Below are positions 53,302-64,000 of a stretch of 64,000 nucleotides of DNA, in pieces (positions within the stretch are counted from its first letter, which is position 1; each line of letters starts with the position of its first letter). Source of the DNA: Nissolia schottii (lineage: Eukaryota; Streptophyta; Magnoliopsida; Fabales; Fabaceae); contig QANU01018688.1 in NCBI GenBank assembly GCA_003254905.1, positions 277,180 to 341,179 of the forward strand, read 5' to 3'. A program made the position numbers and the translations under genes. The notes under the pieces were generated by a model. It worked only from the letters and a program-made list of their open reading frames with translations, was not told the DNA's origin and made no database searches.

Positions 53302-55314
53302 CGGCGTCCGATCCGTCGCTACAACAAAAAAACACCCAGAAAGAAAGAGAGAGCACCTTTCTGTGCGACGGAGGGCGATTACATTAGAAACGCAAAGAAC
53401 AACTGCGGGGTGAGCTGTCGTGTCCGATGCGGAGCTAAACGACGATCGAGGGAGCAGTGCGATTGAGTAATTGGTAGCGACTAGGGAGAAAGGGGGAAAA
53501 AGTTTTAAGATTGTTGTGGGGATGAAGAGGAGGGAGGGGGAGACTTTTTTATGGGAATGGGGGAATTGAGTGAGCTAGTAAACGACGTCGTTTTCTGCTG
53601 CGCTGTGCCCGAGATTGGAGATGACGCCGGTTGAGGTGGTTGCCTCGTAAGCAACATTGTGACCTTTTCTCTCTTTTGTTTATTTTTATATAGACAAATA
53701 TATATATATATATACACACACATATATGTATATAGATATATTATCATATGCTAACCACAAGATGCATACTGGTAATGTAACTCCTCTTATCTTTTAATTA
53801 TGTGTTTAAATATTTTATATTCAACAATTTACACTTAATTATTATGAAAAAATTAGTCTATTACAATAAACACCCTTGCATGCACCGAAAAAATATATTA
53901 TACATGTTGGCTTAATGCCTTGTCTTTCACTGTGTCACTCCCAAGCTACCTACGTCTCTACTATTCAATTACTCCTACCACTGCATGTGGCCCCATTTTA
54001 TCAAATTTCCATATATAATATATAAATAAAAAAATATCTTAATTATGATATTTTTGATGTGACGTGGGTTGATTGGTTGATAAAATTGGGCTGGTTGTGG
54101 GTTGTTGTCAAGGCGCAGCAACTTGGGGGGGTTTGGCAGCCTTGAATTGTACCACTTGAAATGACGGGTTGGTCCCCCAACGCCTCCTCCTCCCCTACTC
54201 AAATTCTGCATCCTGATTGGATGGTGGGTACATCATTTTGTGTTCAACCAATTGGACACGGTCCACCTGGCAAAGGACACAGTCCATTCTGTTAGGGATG
54301 TGTGTGATTCTGGCTCCCACTGTTTTTGTTTTTTTCCTCTCACCATGGTTTTTTGCTTTGCTAATATTCATCAATCCACTTTGAGTGGGGAAAAGGAGAA
54401 AGATGAGAATATTCGCCACAAAGAGTAAAATATCATAATCACCCCCTATGTTTGTTGTTGGTCATAAAGCCAAGCTTATAAGTACTCTCTGCTCTCCTAG
54501 CTAGCTAGCTAGCCTCTCTACTATGTTTGATTTTTATATATATATATATATATATATAATGGGCTAGTATAACACTCCATTTTAAACGCATATAATAAAA
54601 ATAAATCTTCTTATTTTTATTGTGTTAAATATTTGTGAATTCTGCTAAATAGAATTTATTTTTTGTATTAACTCGAAAAGTTCTCTATCATTTTACTTGG
54701 ATGATCAAGGAAAATGACAGAAAAAAAATGGAAAGGAGAAAAAAATGAAGACAACAAGTTCTTTTCTCTTTTGTTGCTTGGCTGGATACAAAATTGAGGA
54801 GAAAGAAAATATTATTGTAATTAAAACATACTTATAACCTTATTTTAAATTATTATAGAAATATTTTTAGGAGTAATTTATGAAAGTAAAAAAATTGATC
54901 ACTCACCCTATTAGTTTTCTTCTTAAGGTGGAAAAGAATAGTTTTTTGGTGAGACTCAGGTCCAAACGTTATTTTCTTCTCTATTTTCTATCTTATCAAG
55001 TAAAAGAAAATATCACATTTTTACCCCTTTTTTTACCCATTTCTATAAAATCAAACCAAGGGTAAAAGAAGAGCGTGCAAAGAGAGAGCAATTCGGGTTG
55101 GGTTTAATGGTGGGTGGGGCGGTTTTAACTTTTTTGGGTGGGTAACGTGTTTGTCAAGTGGATGTGGCAAATGTAACGGACATATTAGGAACCGTTTCCA
55201 ACTAATAATAGAAACTAAAAACAAACAGTTTTTTTTCCAAGAACTAAATCCTAAAAAAAAAAATTACATGGACCAAACACAAATATTTTAATTTTACACG
55301 GATAAAAAATATAT
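53302..55314. other. SnRK2 5' flank and spacer, no further gene
   Basis: The first 300 bases or so upstream of the SnRK2 start are less AT-rich and probably include its leader and promoter. Further out lie short TA/CA tracts near 53700 and a (TA)n tract at about 54536-54560. No supported gene. Confidence 0.4.
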
Positions 55315-56640
55315 TTAAGCCAAATAAAGTTGTGCAACGAGAATGCCAAAGTTAACATGACCCAAACGAGAGTGGCAAAGTTCAAAAGAGACATGAGGCA
55401 GTGGAGAACTAGTAGAGAGCGACGCCTGAGGTCCTTGGTCAAGCACATATAGTCCTTGGTCACAGCGGCCCCTTGCTAGAACGGGTCCTGTCTTTCGGTT
55501 TTGAATCACAAAGGAATCATCCACAAACAAAAATAGCTTTAGCATGATTATCATGAGTCAATTTACTAATAAAAACAAGATTTTTAGTTAGATGAGGCAC
55601 AACCAAAACATCTGACAATGGAACAGTATTCGGTAAAGAACGACAACCAATATGAGTGATATCTAAAGAGGTCCCATTACCCACAAGAACACGATCATTA
55701 CCAATATAATCCTGGGATGCAGTAAGCTGAGAAGAAGAAGGTGTCATGTGAGATGTTGCACCTATGTCCATATACCAATCCGAGTCGGGAGAGGGGTTCA
55801 AGGAGCAGCCAGTTGTAAAAGCTTGAGCCAAATTTGCAGACTCATGAGACCTGTCCCAGCGAGCTGGACATTTATCAGCAGAGTGGCCCTGCTCATGACA
55901 AATCTGACAGCGAGGGACAAAGGAGTCGCGACGACTAGAACTAGCATGGGGGATGCTGATGGAAGCCACCATGTGAATTGCCACGATGTCCACCGTTTGA
56001 GCCGTGTCCACCAGAGTTGCCACGGTAACCACCACCGCGAGATGAGTGATTGCCATGAGTACGAGATCGAGTGTGTGCATAGAAAGCAACGGGCAGTGGG
56101 GGTGCTGGTTCTTCAAGGGAAGCCTGAAAAAGGGCATGACTTTCGACCTGACAAAGAATGTCAATAAATTGAGTCAAAAGTTCTCGATCAAGCTGACCCA
56201 TGGAGAAATTTGCATAAGAGGGACCAAGACCGCGAAGGAACCATTGGACTTTGTCATCACTGGCAACAGGAGCACCAATAACGGCCAACTGATCACAAAG
56301 AGTGCGGAACTTCTTGCCATATTCAGTCACTGTAAGGGAATCACATCGCATAAGTTGAAGTTCATCACGGAGACGTAGTTCACGGGCCTTGCTGCATGAA
56401 GCATAGGCAGTATGCAACGCATTCTAGACATCCCGAGCAGTTTCAGCACTGAGGGTTTCAGAAAGGGCCTCCTCAGTCAAAGAGGAAAGGAGAAGGTTGT
56501 TGACATTGCGCTCTTGAGCCTGCCACTAGCAAAACGGGGATTTGGAACAAGAACCCCAGAGCGTAAACCTGGAGAGGCGGCAGTGGCGAATAATTGCTGA
56601 CCAAGTGGCGGCGGCTGTTCAACGGAACAATCAACAATGT
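55315..56640 (-). pseudogene. copia gag-protease remnant (broken)
   Basis: The gag part has the plant copia word YGKKFRTLCDQLA and a Gly/Asn/His-rich tail. The nucleocapsid knuckle is CQICHEQGHSADKC (CX2CX4HX4C intact). The protease active site reads DIGATSHMT where D-[ST]-GA is expected. The GAG-pre-integrase part shows GLYVL and CHSRLGHVNF, with Cys where Trp is usual. An in-frame TAG at 56424-56426 interrupts gag at a position where related elements have Trp, and the frame changes near 55530. Described only; it is a defective relic. Confidence 0.75.
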
Positions 56641-57247
56641 GAAACAAGTTCTGATTCTGAAGGAGAGGTGTAACTTGTTTGCGCTATAGGAGAAATTTTT
56701 TTGAGTTCAGCCAAATCGTAATCATGTGAACCATGGTAGCAAACAGTAGAGATGGAGTAACATCGTCGCCCATAGATGCACAAGGAGTGACGAGCGATGA
56801 ATGCGAATGGTGACGGAGATGAGTGAAGCAGAAGCAACGGCGCAATGGCCAAGAGCTTTTAAAAACCAAGAAAATCCCTCAGAAATCAAAGCAAAGCAAG
56901 GCAAAGGAATCAAAATTAGAAACCAAGCAAGCAAAGCAACAACAACAGCAAAGATGAGGGTTGGGAAGACACAGGGGAGCGGAGGCAGATTGCGATGGCA
57001 GCGAAAACAGGTTGTGGGGCGCGCGGAAACAGGTTGCGGGGGCCTAACCGTGAATCGCAGAGACTGCGTGAGAGGGTCATAGATCGGGGAGGCACAACCA
57101 CGCGAGAAGAGGCGCGAGTCAGGGAGGTTGAGCCGCGAAAAGGAGGTGGCCCGGCGGAGCTTCAGGAGGGGCAGCTAGAAGAGAAGAGATGGAGGGGAAA
57201 GAAGAGAGAAAGGAGATTAAAGGGTTTGGAGGCTAGGGTTTAACTTT

Positions 57248-57259
57248 AACCTGATACTA
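57248..57259 (-). other. candidate primer-binding site of the copia element
   Basis: Immediately after the LTR CA end the minus strand reads TAGTATCAGGTT. It matches 8 of the first 9 bases of the plant initiator tRNA-Met primer site TGGTATCAGAGC. Confidence 0.6.
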
Positions 57260-57386
57260 TGCAAGAGTAAATTATCCTCAACACACTGTGAGAGATGTCT
57301 ATTGATATATTTATAAAGTACAATGCAATAATAATAAATAATGAAAATAATAATATAAGTAATATAAAGGAAATTATTTCCTAACA
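57260..57386 (-). repeat. 5' LTR of the copia element (127 bp)
   Basis: On the minus strand it starts TGTTAGGAAATAATTTCC and ends TTACTCTTGCA, giving the TG...CA ends of an LTR, with a TTTATAAATA TATA-like word inside. No second copy was seen in the window. Confidence 0.65.
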
Positions 57387-58429
57387 ATGAGTGGTGACCA
57401 TGAAGGAGGAGGACGAGTGTGGTCATTTTTTGAGATTAATTGCAACTAGGCAGAGAAGTTAATGTTCATAAATAGAACCATGGGTGATAAGTTGGACAAA
57501 AGCAAGGAGAGGATAGAATAGTCCAATTTTATTTTAGGTTCACCTCTTATTGATTCTCTCACAAATTCGTTGTTCACATTGTTGACAAAACATGGTTTCA
57601 ATTCAATTACCTTCTAGATGAAAAGATAAATAAAATTCCTATTTGGTAACCAATCTTTTCATCCATATTTATTCGCACACCCTTATCTTACCGGACTGTC
57701 TTATATTTGTTAGCAAATGTATCGGCGACACGCGAGTTTTTGGGCGATAAACTCCAGCGATGTACCCCTCAGTGCAAGGGTTGTATTAATTTGATTTTCC
57801 ATGGAGGGAAAAAAGGTCGTGAAAGTGAAACTGAAATATATCAAATAAAGGTGGGAAATAGATTGAGAACGACCCTTTCTTTTCTCTTTTAAGAAAAAAA
57901 AAAAGAGGGAATATTCACCCTTTTCCATTTAATGCGCCCTCAAACAGAAAGTAGTACCCAATGAAATATGGGCTAGAAATGAAGTGGCCCAATCAGTGAC
58001 TCAGGTGATCCACTTAGTAAATACGGCCCAATCTCCAACGTCAAATCAAATCACACACATCTCATTCCATTACGTGACTCGCCAACGAAAGCCCAACTTT
58101 ATGCACGTGACAGCCGCATCCAAAAAAATAAAGAAACAAATCAACCCAAAAAAATCAAAGTCCTCTGTTCTAGTTCTAGCTTATCCAAATTCCAAAGTTA
58201 AGGCCAGTTTCCTTTCCCGTGTAAGCAACCAAAAACAAATTGTATCCTCCTCCTTTTTTGTTTGCTTGCCCCTCATGGGGGCAGAATCATAGGGGCAAAA
58301 TAGTAAAAACGAGAGTGAGGTTGTATCGTGAGTGTAAATGGCACGTGCGGCGCTCGTAACTGCATTCCTCCATATTCCTTAACGAGAAACGGGCGAGGCG
58401 AGGCGAGGCACAAAGGCAGACAGGGGTGG

Positions 58430-58431
<2 letters not shown>
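57387..58431. other. spacer and presumed promoter of the SWIB gene
   Basis: No gene could be supported between the copia LTR and the SWIB leader. The last 300 bases become richer in G and C, as expected near a transcription start. Confidence 0.4.

Positions 58432-58473
<42 letters not shown>
58432..58473 (+). promoter_or_regulatory. (GA)n tract upstream of the SWIB gene
   Basis: About 42 bases of uninterrupted GA repeat, 160 bases before the start codon. (GA)n in plant promoters or leaders can bind BBR/BPC factors; such a role here is inference. Confidence 0.5.
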
Positions 58474-58476
<3 letters not shown>

Positions 58477-58634
58477 TTTATATAATTCCAGTTTTGTCCT
58501 CAGTTGGGCCAAACCTCGTCCTCCCCCCAAATTCCCCTCTTTCGTGTGTGAGTGAGTGGGACTGAGTCAGAAAGGGTGAGTCACCCGCTGCGAGCGAACT
58601 CGTGCATTTAGAGAGAGAGGGTTAAGCCGCCTTC

Positions 58635-61600
58635 ATGGTATCCGAATCGGAGCTAATCGGCCGCCTCCGCGAGTTCCTCCGGAGCTCCGACCTAAACACC
58701 ACCACCACCGCCACCGTCCGCCGCCAGCTGGAGGCCGATTTCGGAATCGATTTGTCCGATAGGAAGGCGTTCATTAGGGAACAGGTCGACTTGTTCCTTC
58801 AGAGCGAGCACAACCAACCACAAACATCAAAAGTAGAACCTAAAGAAGAACCTCAGGAGGAAGAAGAAGAAGAAGAAGAAGAGGGTGAGGAAGATGAAGA
58901 GGACGCTAAACCCGAACGAAGCCGAGGCTCTGATTTCAAGGTAGAAACCGAGGAAGAAGATGACGATGACGACGCCGAGGAGGAGGAGGAGGAGGAGGAA
59001 CAGAAACCGAAAAATGCTCGGAATGGGAAGAAGAATAAAGGACGGTTAGTTAGTTTTCTTTTTTATTTTTTTAAATTATTGATTGTTGATTGGTTCTAAA
59101 AAAAATTTGGAATTTTTATCTGAAATCACTTGATTCTGCATGAGAGATCAAATTGGATTGGTAGTTACGGGTTTCTCCTTTAAGGTCATATCTGGGACTG
59201 GGATCATAGATTCCCTGCCATTTTGCAATCTACGGCATCATTAGTAATTTTTATTTATGATTTTTAAAATTCTTGTGATTGTTTTTTAGCTGGCATTCGT
59301 TATTGTTGTATGATAACTCAGGCACATGGCTTTAGGTTATTTTGAGTATTGGGGTCCACTCGGAGACTGTGCTCTGTACTGTGTTGCTCTCTGTTGGTAT
59401 TTTTTTCTAAACAGAAAAGAAAAATTGTGTGCGTTTGAAGTTAATGACAAGGTTACTTGCCTTGCAGGTTTACTTTGTTGAAGATAAAGTGTTCAGTTTT
59501 AGCTTTTATGCACGCATATTCATCTTATTCTTTGCTTTGCCAAACAATCGAATCTTGTTATGCTTTCTTGCGCGGTAATGTCGATCACAGATGTAGGTTT
59601 TAATTTTACATTTTTACGGCTTCTCTGCACTTGTAAAGACTGTGTAGTCAGATGTTTTTGTAAGCATCAGACAACTTGCAGGTCTTCTGTTCTGCATCTC
59701 ACACTCATAAGTCATAACCGCATTGCTATCAAATTATCAATTTAGCATACATGTTGTATAATGGTGGATTCGTGCTTTCTTTTTGCTTGAGCCCCTCCTT
59801 TTTGTAATTGTTGATCATTTTAAGTGGATTTTTCTATCATTTGACTCCTTTCCAACAATTTGTTGAACCACAGTACCTTCTAGGAGTTGCTTTACCAGAA
59901 TTAGGTTCCGTTTGATTTTAGAAAATGTTTTCCTTAGTCCCCATCTTTGTAAATTATGTTCACGAGAAATTCCTTGGAAAATTTGTGATCACACAATAGG
60001 ATGTTTCAATGCCTTGTACTGCATATATAATTTGTCACTGTTGTTAGCCATCGTTATGCTTGGATCCCTGAAGTGAAATGCTGATACTTATGACTTTCGT
60101 GATTGCCTGCAGGAGAATTACTCCAGAGGTGACCTTTTTAAGTTGTAGAACCTACAAGTTAAATTCCTTACCTGCCCCAGACAATTATAAACAAAAAATC
60201 ATGTAAAAAGTTTTTCTGTATTTTCATTATGTATATATATTGCTGAATTCCCAAGATTTGCAGAGCAAACATGATCTGAAAGCAGATGCTAGTTTATCCA
60301 GGTCATTGGCCTTGCATGTCTTTAGTCCTACCGCAAGTTGAGACAGTGTTCTTGCTTGGACTTCTAAATGTAATCAACTGATAAGTTGTGCATTTCTGGA
60401 GCCACAAGACTCTGAAAAGGATTGTAAAGCTCAAGAGTAAACCACTCCCGAAAGGACTCTGATTCCTCATACAATGGCCGCATGTTCATAATTTTTTACT
60501 AACTGAAAAGATGAAGCATGCACAAAGAAAGCCAACATTGTTTTTTGTCTTCTTTTTTTTTTTTTTTAAAAAAAAAAGGGTAAATGATGCATAGGTGCAG
60601 CCTTGAGAAAAACTTATTAGAAATTTATAATTCATCTGAAGTTTTCATCTACAAAAATGATGGTTTACGGTTTACTTCAGATCTTTTTTATCTTACTATC
60701 TTAATTAGATTATATATATCAACAAAGTCGAATAATTATATCTTGGAATTGCCAAGAACCATCATTTGCAACTGCCTAGACAATCAAGTTCATATTTGAT
60801 TGAAGACTTTGTGATCACTTGATTGTTTATGTAAGACTTCCTTGAACACACCATGACCATCATGCATTCAGAAAAATAGTGTATGTGACCATCATGCATT
60901 CAGAAAAATAGTGTATGTGCGTGTTCATTCCTACCCCATTTCCCAAGAAAGATAGAAGGGAGGGGAAATTGTTATGCAGAAAGGTTGCAATCTTGCAGAT
61001 ATCCAATATAATATGTAACTTCTACTTTATAGCTTGCCAAACTGCATAAAACAAGTGGACAGTATACGGGTTTTCTTCTCTTATGGAAACTGTACGCAAC
61101 AAACAATGTGAGATAAAACTGCCATGCTTACGAACCTTTACATCTAAGTAATGGATTGCAATATGTACAAGTACCTAGTTGTCAATATTTCCCGTTTAAG
61201 GAAACCCTTGTTTTAACAGCTGCTGTTTCATCTTGTGCTTCAGATCTAACAAGGTAGGTAATGAGGTAGTAAAGAAGAGGGGTGGTGGTTTTTGCAAACT
61301 ATGTAGCCTGTCTCCACAACTTCAGGAATTCACTGGAGCACCAGAAATGGCCAGGACTGAGGTATCTTTTTTATTTTTATTTTTAAATGACAAACAATGA
61401 TTGGTGACGATAGGTTACTCCAATTGTAGTCGGTTGGGGATAGCAGAATTTATTTAAAAGTGAGAATATGATGTAATTCCGTTTCTGGCTTTATAACATT
61501 TATTTTTTTGTTGGTCTTAGGTTGTTAAGCAATTATGGGCCTATATTAGGAAGAAAAATTTGCAAGACCCAAACAATAGGCGAACTATCATTTGTGATGA

Positions 61601-62642
61601 ACCATTGCAAGCCCTTTTTGGTGTCAATTCCATCGATATGTTCCAAATGAATAAAGCTTTGGCAAAGCATATCTGGCCATTGGATGAAGGTATGCGCCTA
61701 CAACCTTACCCTTCCTTTTACTAGTTTTTATGTTATTCAAACAAGATGTTGGATATTCTTTGTTAGACAAGACACCTAATCGTTTTATAAATTTTACTGT
61801 ATTATTTTCTTATTTGTAGGGGTTCTAGTGCCTTGAAATTGTCAAGTTTTCTTTTTGAGAGTATCAAAGTATTCTTGTTGGGTCCTAATAGGAAGCATTA
61901 TAAAATTATACCAGTACTCTGCTCACTAGACTCCTTCATGACGTAGCAAACTTGATCTTCCTTGTCTTATTCCTATAGTTTTTCACTTTTTTGTTGACAA
62001 TTTGGAAAATATTGTTTAAACTGCATCTCTTGATATAGTTGTCCCCGTGAAGTCAGCACCAAAGGAAAAGCAGAAGAAGCATGAGAGAGAAGACGATGAT
62101 GGTATGATTAATGATTTCAGTTAATATTCTATGTTATTTTGTTTACCCGATCAGAGCCCCTTCCTTGCAAATTATAAATTTTTGCTCCTGCATATTTATC
62201 CTAGTATACATTGTTCCCTTCACTTATATTTTGATTGCTCTGAGTATTCCTTATTTTTATTTATTAGAGTGGGGGGGGGGAATCTTTTGCTCATGTGTTT
62301 ATAGTAGGACTTTTTTATTTGACACATAGTTATTGGGTAAACTCCCTTGTTTTTGTTTTGCTGGGGCAATTCATTTTTTTTAAAAAGTTTTTCTATACTT
62401 TTTTTTACATGAATATAGTGTGTTCACTGCATCCTTAACATACTTCTATGACAGATCCAGAGGAGCCATCAGAAGAGCAAAAAAGAAAGGAAAAACGGCC
62501 AAAGGGGGGGAAGTCAGGTTTTCTTGCTCCTCTTCAACTATCCGAGGCTCTTATAAACTTCCTTGGTACTGGAGAAAGTGAGTTATCAAGATCTGAAGTC
62601 ATAAAAAGAATGTGGGAATACATAAAAGGGAACAACCTTCAG
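58635..62642 (+). CDS. DEK-C / SWIB-MDM2 domain protein (UAF30-like), partial at the right edge
   Basis: Proteins of this type are nuclear; SWIB domains occur in chromatin-remodelling subunits and in the yeast RNA polymerase I factor UAF30. Exons seen: 58635-59044, 61244-61361, 61521-61689, 62039-62101, 62455-62642; borders GT-AG and phases join (316 codons so far). A DEK-C domain lies at residues 3-56 (ELIGRLREFL ... FIREQVDLFL). Then come a long acidic Glu/Asp run (about 75-125), a Lys-rich stretch, and a first SWIB domain at about 152-232 (CSLSPQLQEFTG, VVKQLWAYIRKKNLQDP, IICDEPLQALFG, FQMNKALAKHIWPLDE). After a basic linker a second SWIB domain begins at about 279 (LQLSEALINFLG, VIKRMWEYIKGNNLQ). 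It is cut by an intron whose next exon lies beyond the window. That intron contains captured gene fragments. Confidence 0.9.
60855..60918 (+). repeat. 32-bp tandem duplication in SWIB intron 1
   Basis: A 32-base unit starting GACCATCATGCATTCAGAAA occurs twice in a row without change. Intronic and non-coding. Confidence 0.85.
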
Positions 62643-62984
62643 GTATGCCACTGCTAAATGCCCATGTGAAAATAATGCCTTATGTATTGCTTAAATAAAG
62701 CTTGCTCTAGCAGTCTCTCCTCAAAATTGGCCATGTGAAAAGGTTGAAAAAGTCATTCAAATTATCATACCTTTTGGCGCATAAACTAATATTAGCTACA
62801 GGTGCTGTCTTTAATGCACCTTGAACTTTGGGTCCTTGATACTCCTTATGGTGTATGGTGGACCTCAAATGACTTTAACTTGTATTTGACTGTAGGAGGT
62901 TAGCATAACCGGTAAAGAGATTATTATTTATTTATTAAAGATTAAAGATTATTAATTGGAGTTAATTAGCACAAGTGGCCACGC

Positions 62985-63310
62985 CGCCACTGACCAGCTG
63001 CTTCCACCCACCGCCATCGAGGCTCCCTCCACCTACCCCAAGGTCCGAATGCCTTCTGAAGGCAACAACGGCAGTGGGTTTTCCGTGCCGAGGTTCTGCG
63101 CCAAGCTGATCTCCCCGTTGATAAACTTCCAGGATGACCCACCGGTGCAGAATCTCACCGTCATCCACATCCACAGCGGCACCTGGATCTTCCGCCACAT
63201 CTGCCGCAGGAACCCGAGGCGCCACTTGCCCACCACTTGCTGGAGCGCAGTCGTCAAGAAGCTCATCGCCTCCAACTCTGTGGTCTTCATGAAGAACTCT
63301 GTGGGGAGCA
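62985..63310 (+). pseudogene. auxin response factor (ARF) B3-domain fragment
   Basis: An open frame reads FSVPRFCAKLISPLINF, DPPVQNLTV, FRHICRRNPRRHLPTTCWS and VVFMKNS in order. This is the core of the ARF B3 DNA-binding domain, closest in wording to the ARF10/16/17 group from memory. Substitutions such as TTCWS for TTGWS, and loss of everything before and after the B3 core, mark it as a relic. It lies in the last visible intron of the SWIB gene and is GC-rich compared with the intron around it. It joins an importin-like fragment on the opposite strand at about 63305-63320. Confidence 0.75.
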
Positions 63311-63314
63311 TGCT

Positions 63315-63705
63315 CTTGCGTCGTCGCCTCCGTCAGCGTTTGCATCATCAATGACAACAAATCCTGGAACTTGTAATTGATGCTCGCATTGGAGGGTGGC
63401 CAATTGTGGGATTAGGGTTTCACTAATGTAGTCTGCGAGCTCAACAAAGATGAGGAGAGAGATCTCATGGAGCTTGGGGTGGTCGGAGGCGACCCACTAG
63501 AAAAGGAGGAATAGGAGTTCTGGCCAGGTGTTGTTGGGGAGGAGAACGGAGGCGAGTTTGGTGACGGTGTGGGAGAGCTCATTGAGGGGGGATAGGGTGG
63601 AAGGGGAAGGCGAGGTCAGAGGAAGGAGGAAGAGTCGCCGCTGCTGGAGGAGGACAGCTGCTTCCACATTCATGTTTGCTGCTTTCCACTTAATTACCAA
63701 CTCTA
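63315..63705 (-). pseudogene. importin-beta (IPO5/RanBP5-like) HEAT-repeat fragment
   Basis: On the minus strand the words VTKLASVLLPNNTWPELL, SDHPKLHEISLLIFVELADY, then SETLIP, and then FQDLLSLMMQTLTEA appear in the same order as in plant importin-beta-3 proteins. An in-frame stop follows FLLF, and the segment between SETLIP and FQDLL is much shorter than in the real protein. It is therefore a damaged, internally deleted copy. It abuts the ARF fragment tail to tail within the SWIB intron. Confidence 0.65.
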
Positions 63706-64000
63706 ACTTATGTGGACGGTGACAAGTAGCTATCTTCAACCGTGGGTTACTTTCAATGATAAATGAAGGGTTTATATCATGCTTGATCACAGTACACCAT
63801 GATTTTTAGTCAAGATGCATCAAGCACCATATATGTCAGGGTTCATTTTAGATACCACCATAGCTACAATGCAGTTATCATAGCCATTTCAAATGGAGCA
63901 CCTCAAGCAATGCTCTGTTGAGATTATAGTTAGCTTGCTATGGAGTCTTGTAAAATATCAAATCAAGATCAGCAGTTGTGTTTCAAGTCTGATGAAAACC

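Larger units (their letters stand above)
55315..57386 (-). mobile_element. 3'-truncated Ty1-copia retrotransposon
   Basis: On the minus strand the order is LTR (57386-57260), a primer-binding site directly after it, a leader of about 600 bases starting AAACCCTAGCC, a gag-like region, a CCHC zinc knuckle, an aspartic-protease stretch, and the start of the GAG-pre-integrase domain. It then stops at about 55315. Integrase, reverse transcriptase, RNase H and the 3' LTR are absent from the window. Stops and frameshifts in gag-pro show it cannot be mobile on its own. Confidence 0.8.

Noticed and set aside
62962..63360. 132-codon minus-strand frame opposite the ARF fragment
   Set aside because: Only its first part (FQDLLSLMMQTLTEA) belongs to the importin relic; the rest is antisense of the ARF B3 reading.

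Overview
The window is plant nuclear DNA, very probably from a legume and most like soybean (Glycine). The reasons are AT-rich spacers full of MITEs, intron-rich genes with GT-AG borders, and proteins of strictly plant families (Dof, SKU5-similar, RPW8-type NLR, SnRK2). The genus is inference from protein resemblance; no search was run. Exon borders were placed by hand from splice signals, reading phase and family alignment.

Layout. 1-15 kb is gene-poor: MITEs, a 5'-truncated LINE with a visible target-site duplication (4.3-5.8 kb), a degenerate repeat array (3.7-4.1 kb), a Stowaway-like MITE (6.4-6.7 kb) and a foldback element (14.2 kb). A Dof transcription factor (+) is at 15.24-16.28 kb. 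16.3-21.7 kb holds only mobile-element relics. Two tandem SKU5-similar multicopper-oxidase-like genes (-) occupy 21.7-25.2 and 27.1-30.3 kb, each with 8 exons and matching intron phases. A four-exon reticulon-like gene (+) lies at 33.0-34.6 kb, followed by tRNA-Trp(CCA) at 34.86 kb. Two tandem RPW8-type NB-LRR (RNL) genes (+) lie at 36.4-40.1 and 43.2-47.2 kb, each with five exons. A nine-exon SnRK2 kinase gene (-) spans 48.2-53.3 kb and has a 590-bp pure A run in intron 5. A 3'-truncated Ty1-copia element with one 127-bp LTR lies at 55.3-57.4 kb. The last gene (+, from 58.6 kb, running off the right edge) encodes a DEK-C/SWIB protein; its last visible intron holds an ARF B3 fragment head-to-head with an importin-beta fragment.

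The genes do not form an operon or obvious pathway. Themes are ABA signalling (SnRK2), helper-type immunity (RNL pair), cell-wall or GPI-type SKS proteins, ER shaping (reticulon), and transcription/chromatin (Dof, SWIB). Both gene pairs are local tandem duplicates. Each spacer between duplicates carries a copy of the same short non-autonomous DNA transposon with its own target-site duplication, and intron 7 of both SKS genes carries a MITE of a second family.

No prokaryote-like system, CRISPR array or virus-like gene cluster was seen. The observations most worth a second look are the chimeric gene-fragment capture in the SWIB intron, the run of near-perfect hairpins just upstream of the first RNL gene, the stop-free 111-nt intron 4 of the second RNL gene, and the 590-bp homopolymer inside the SnRK2 gene.
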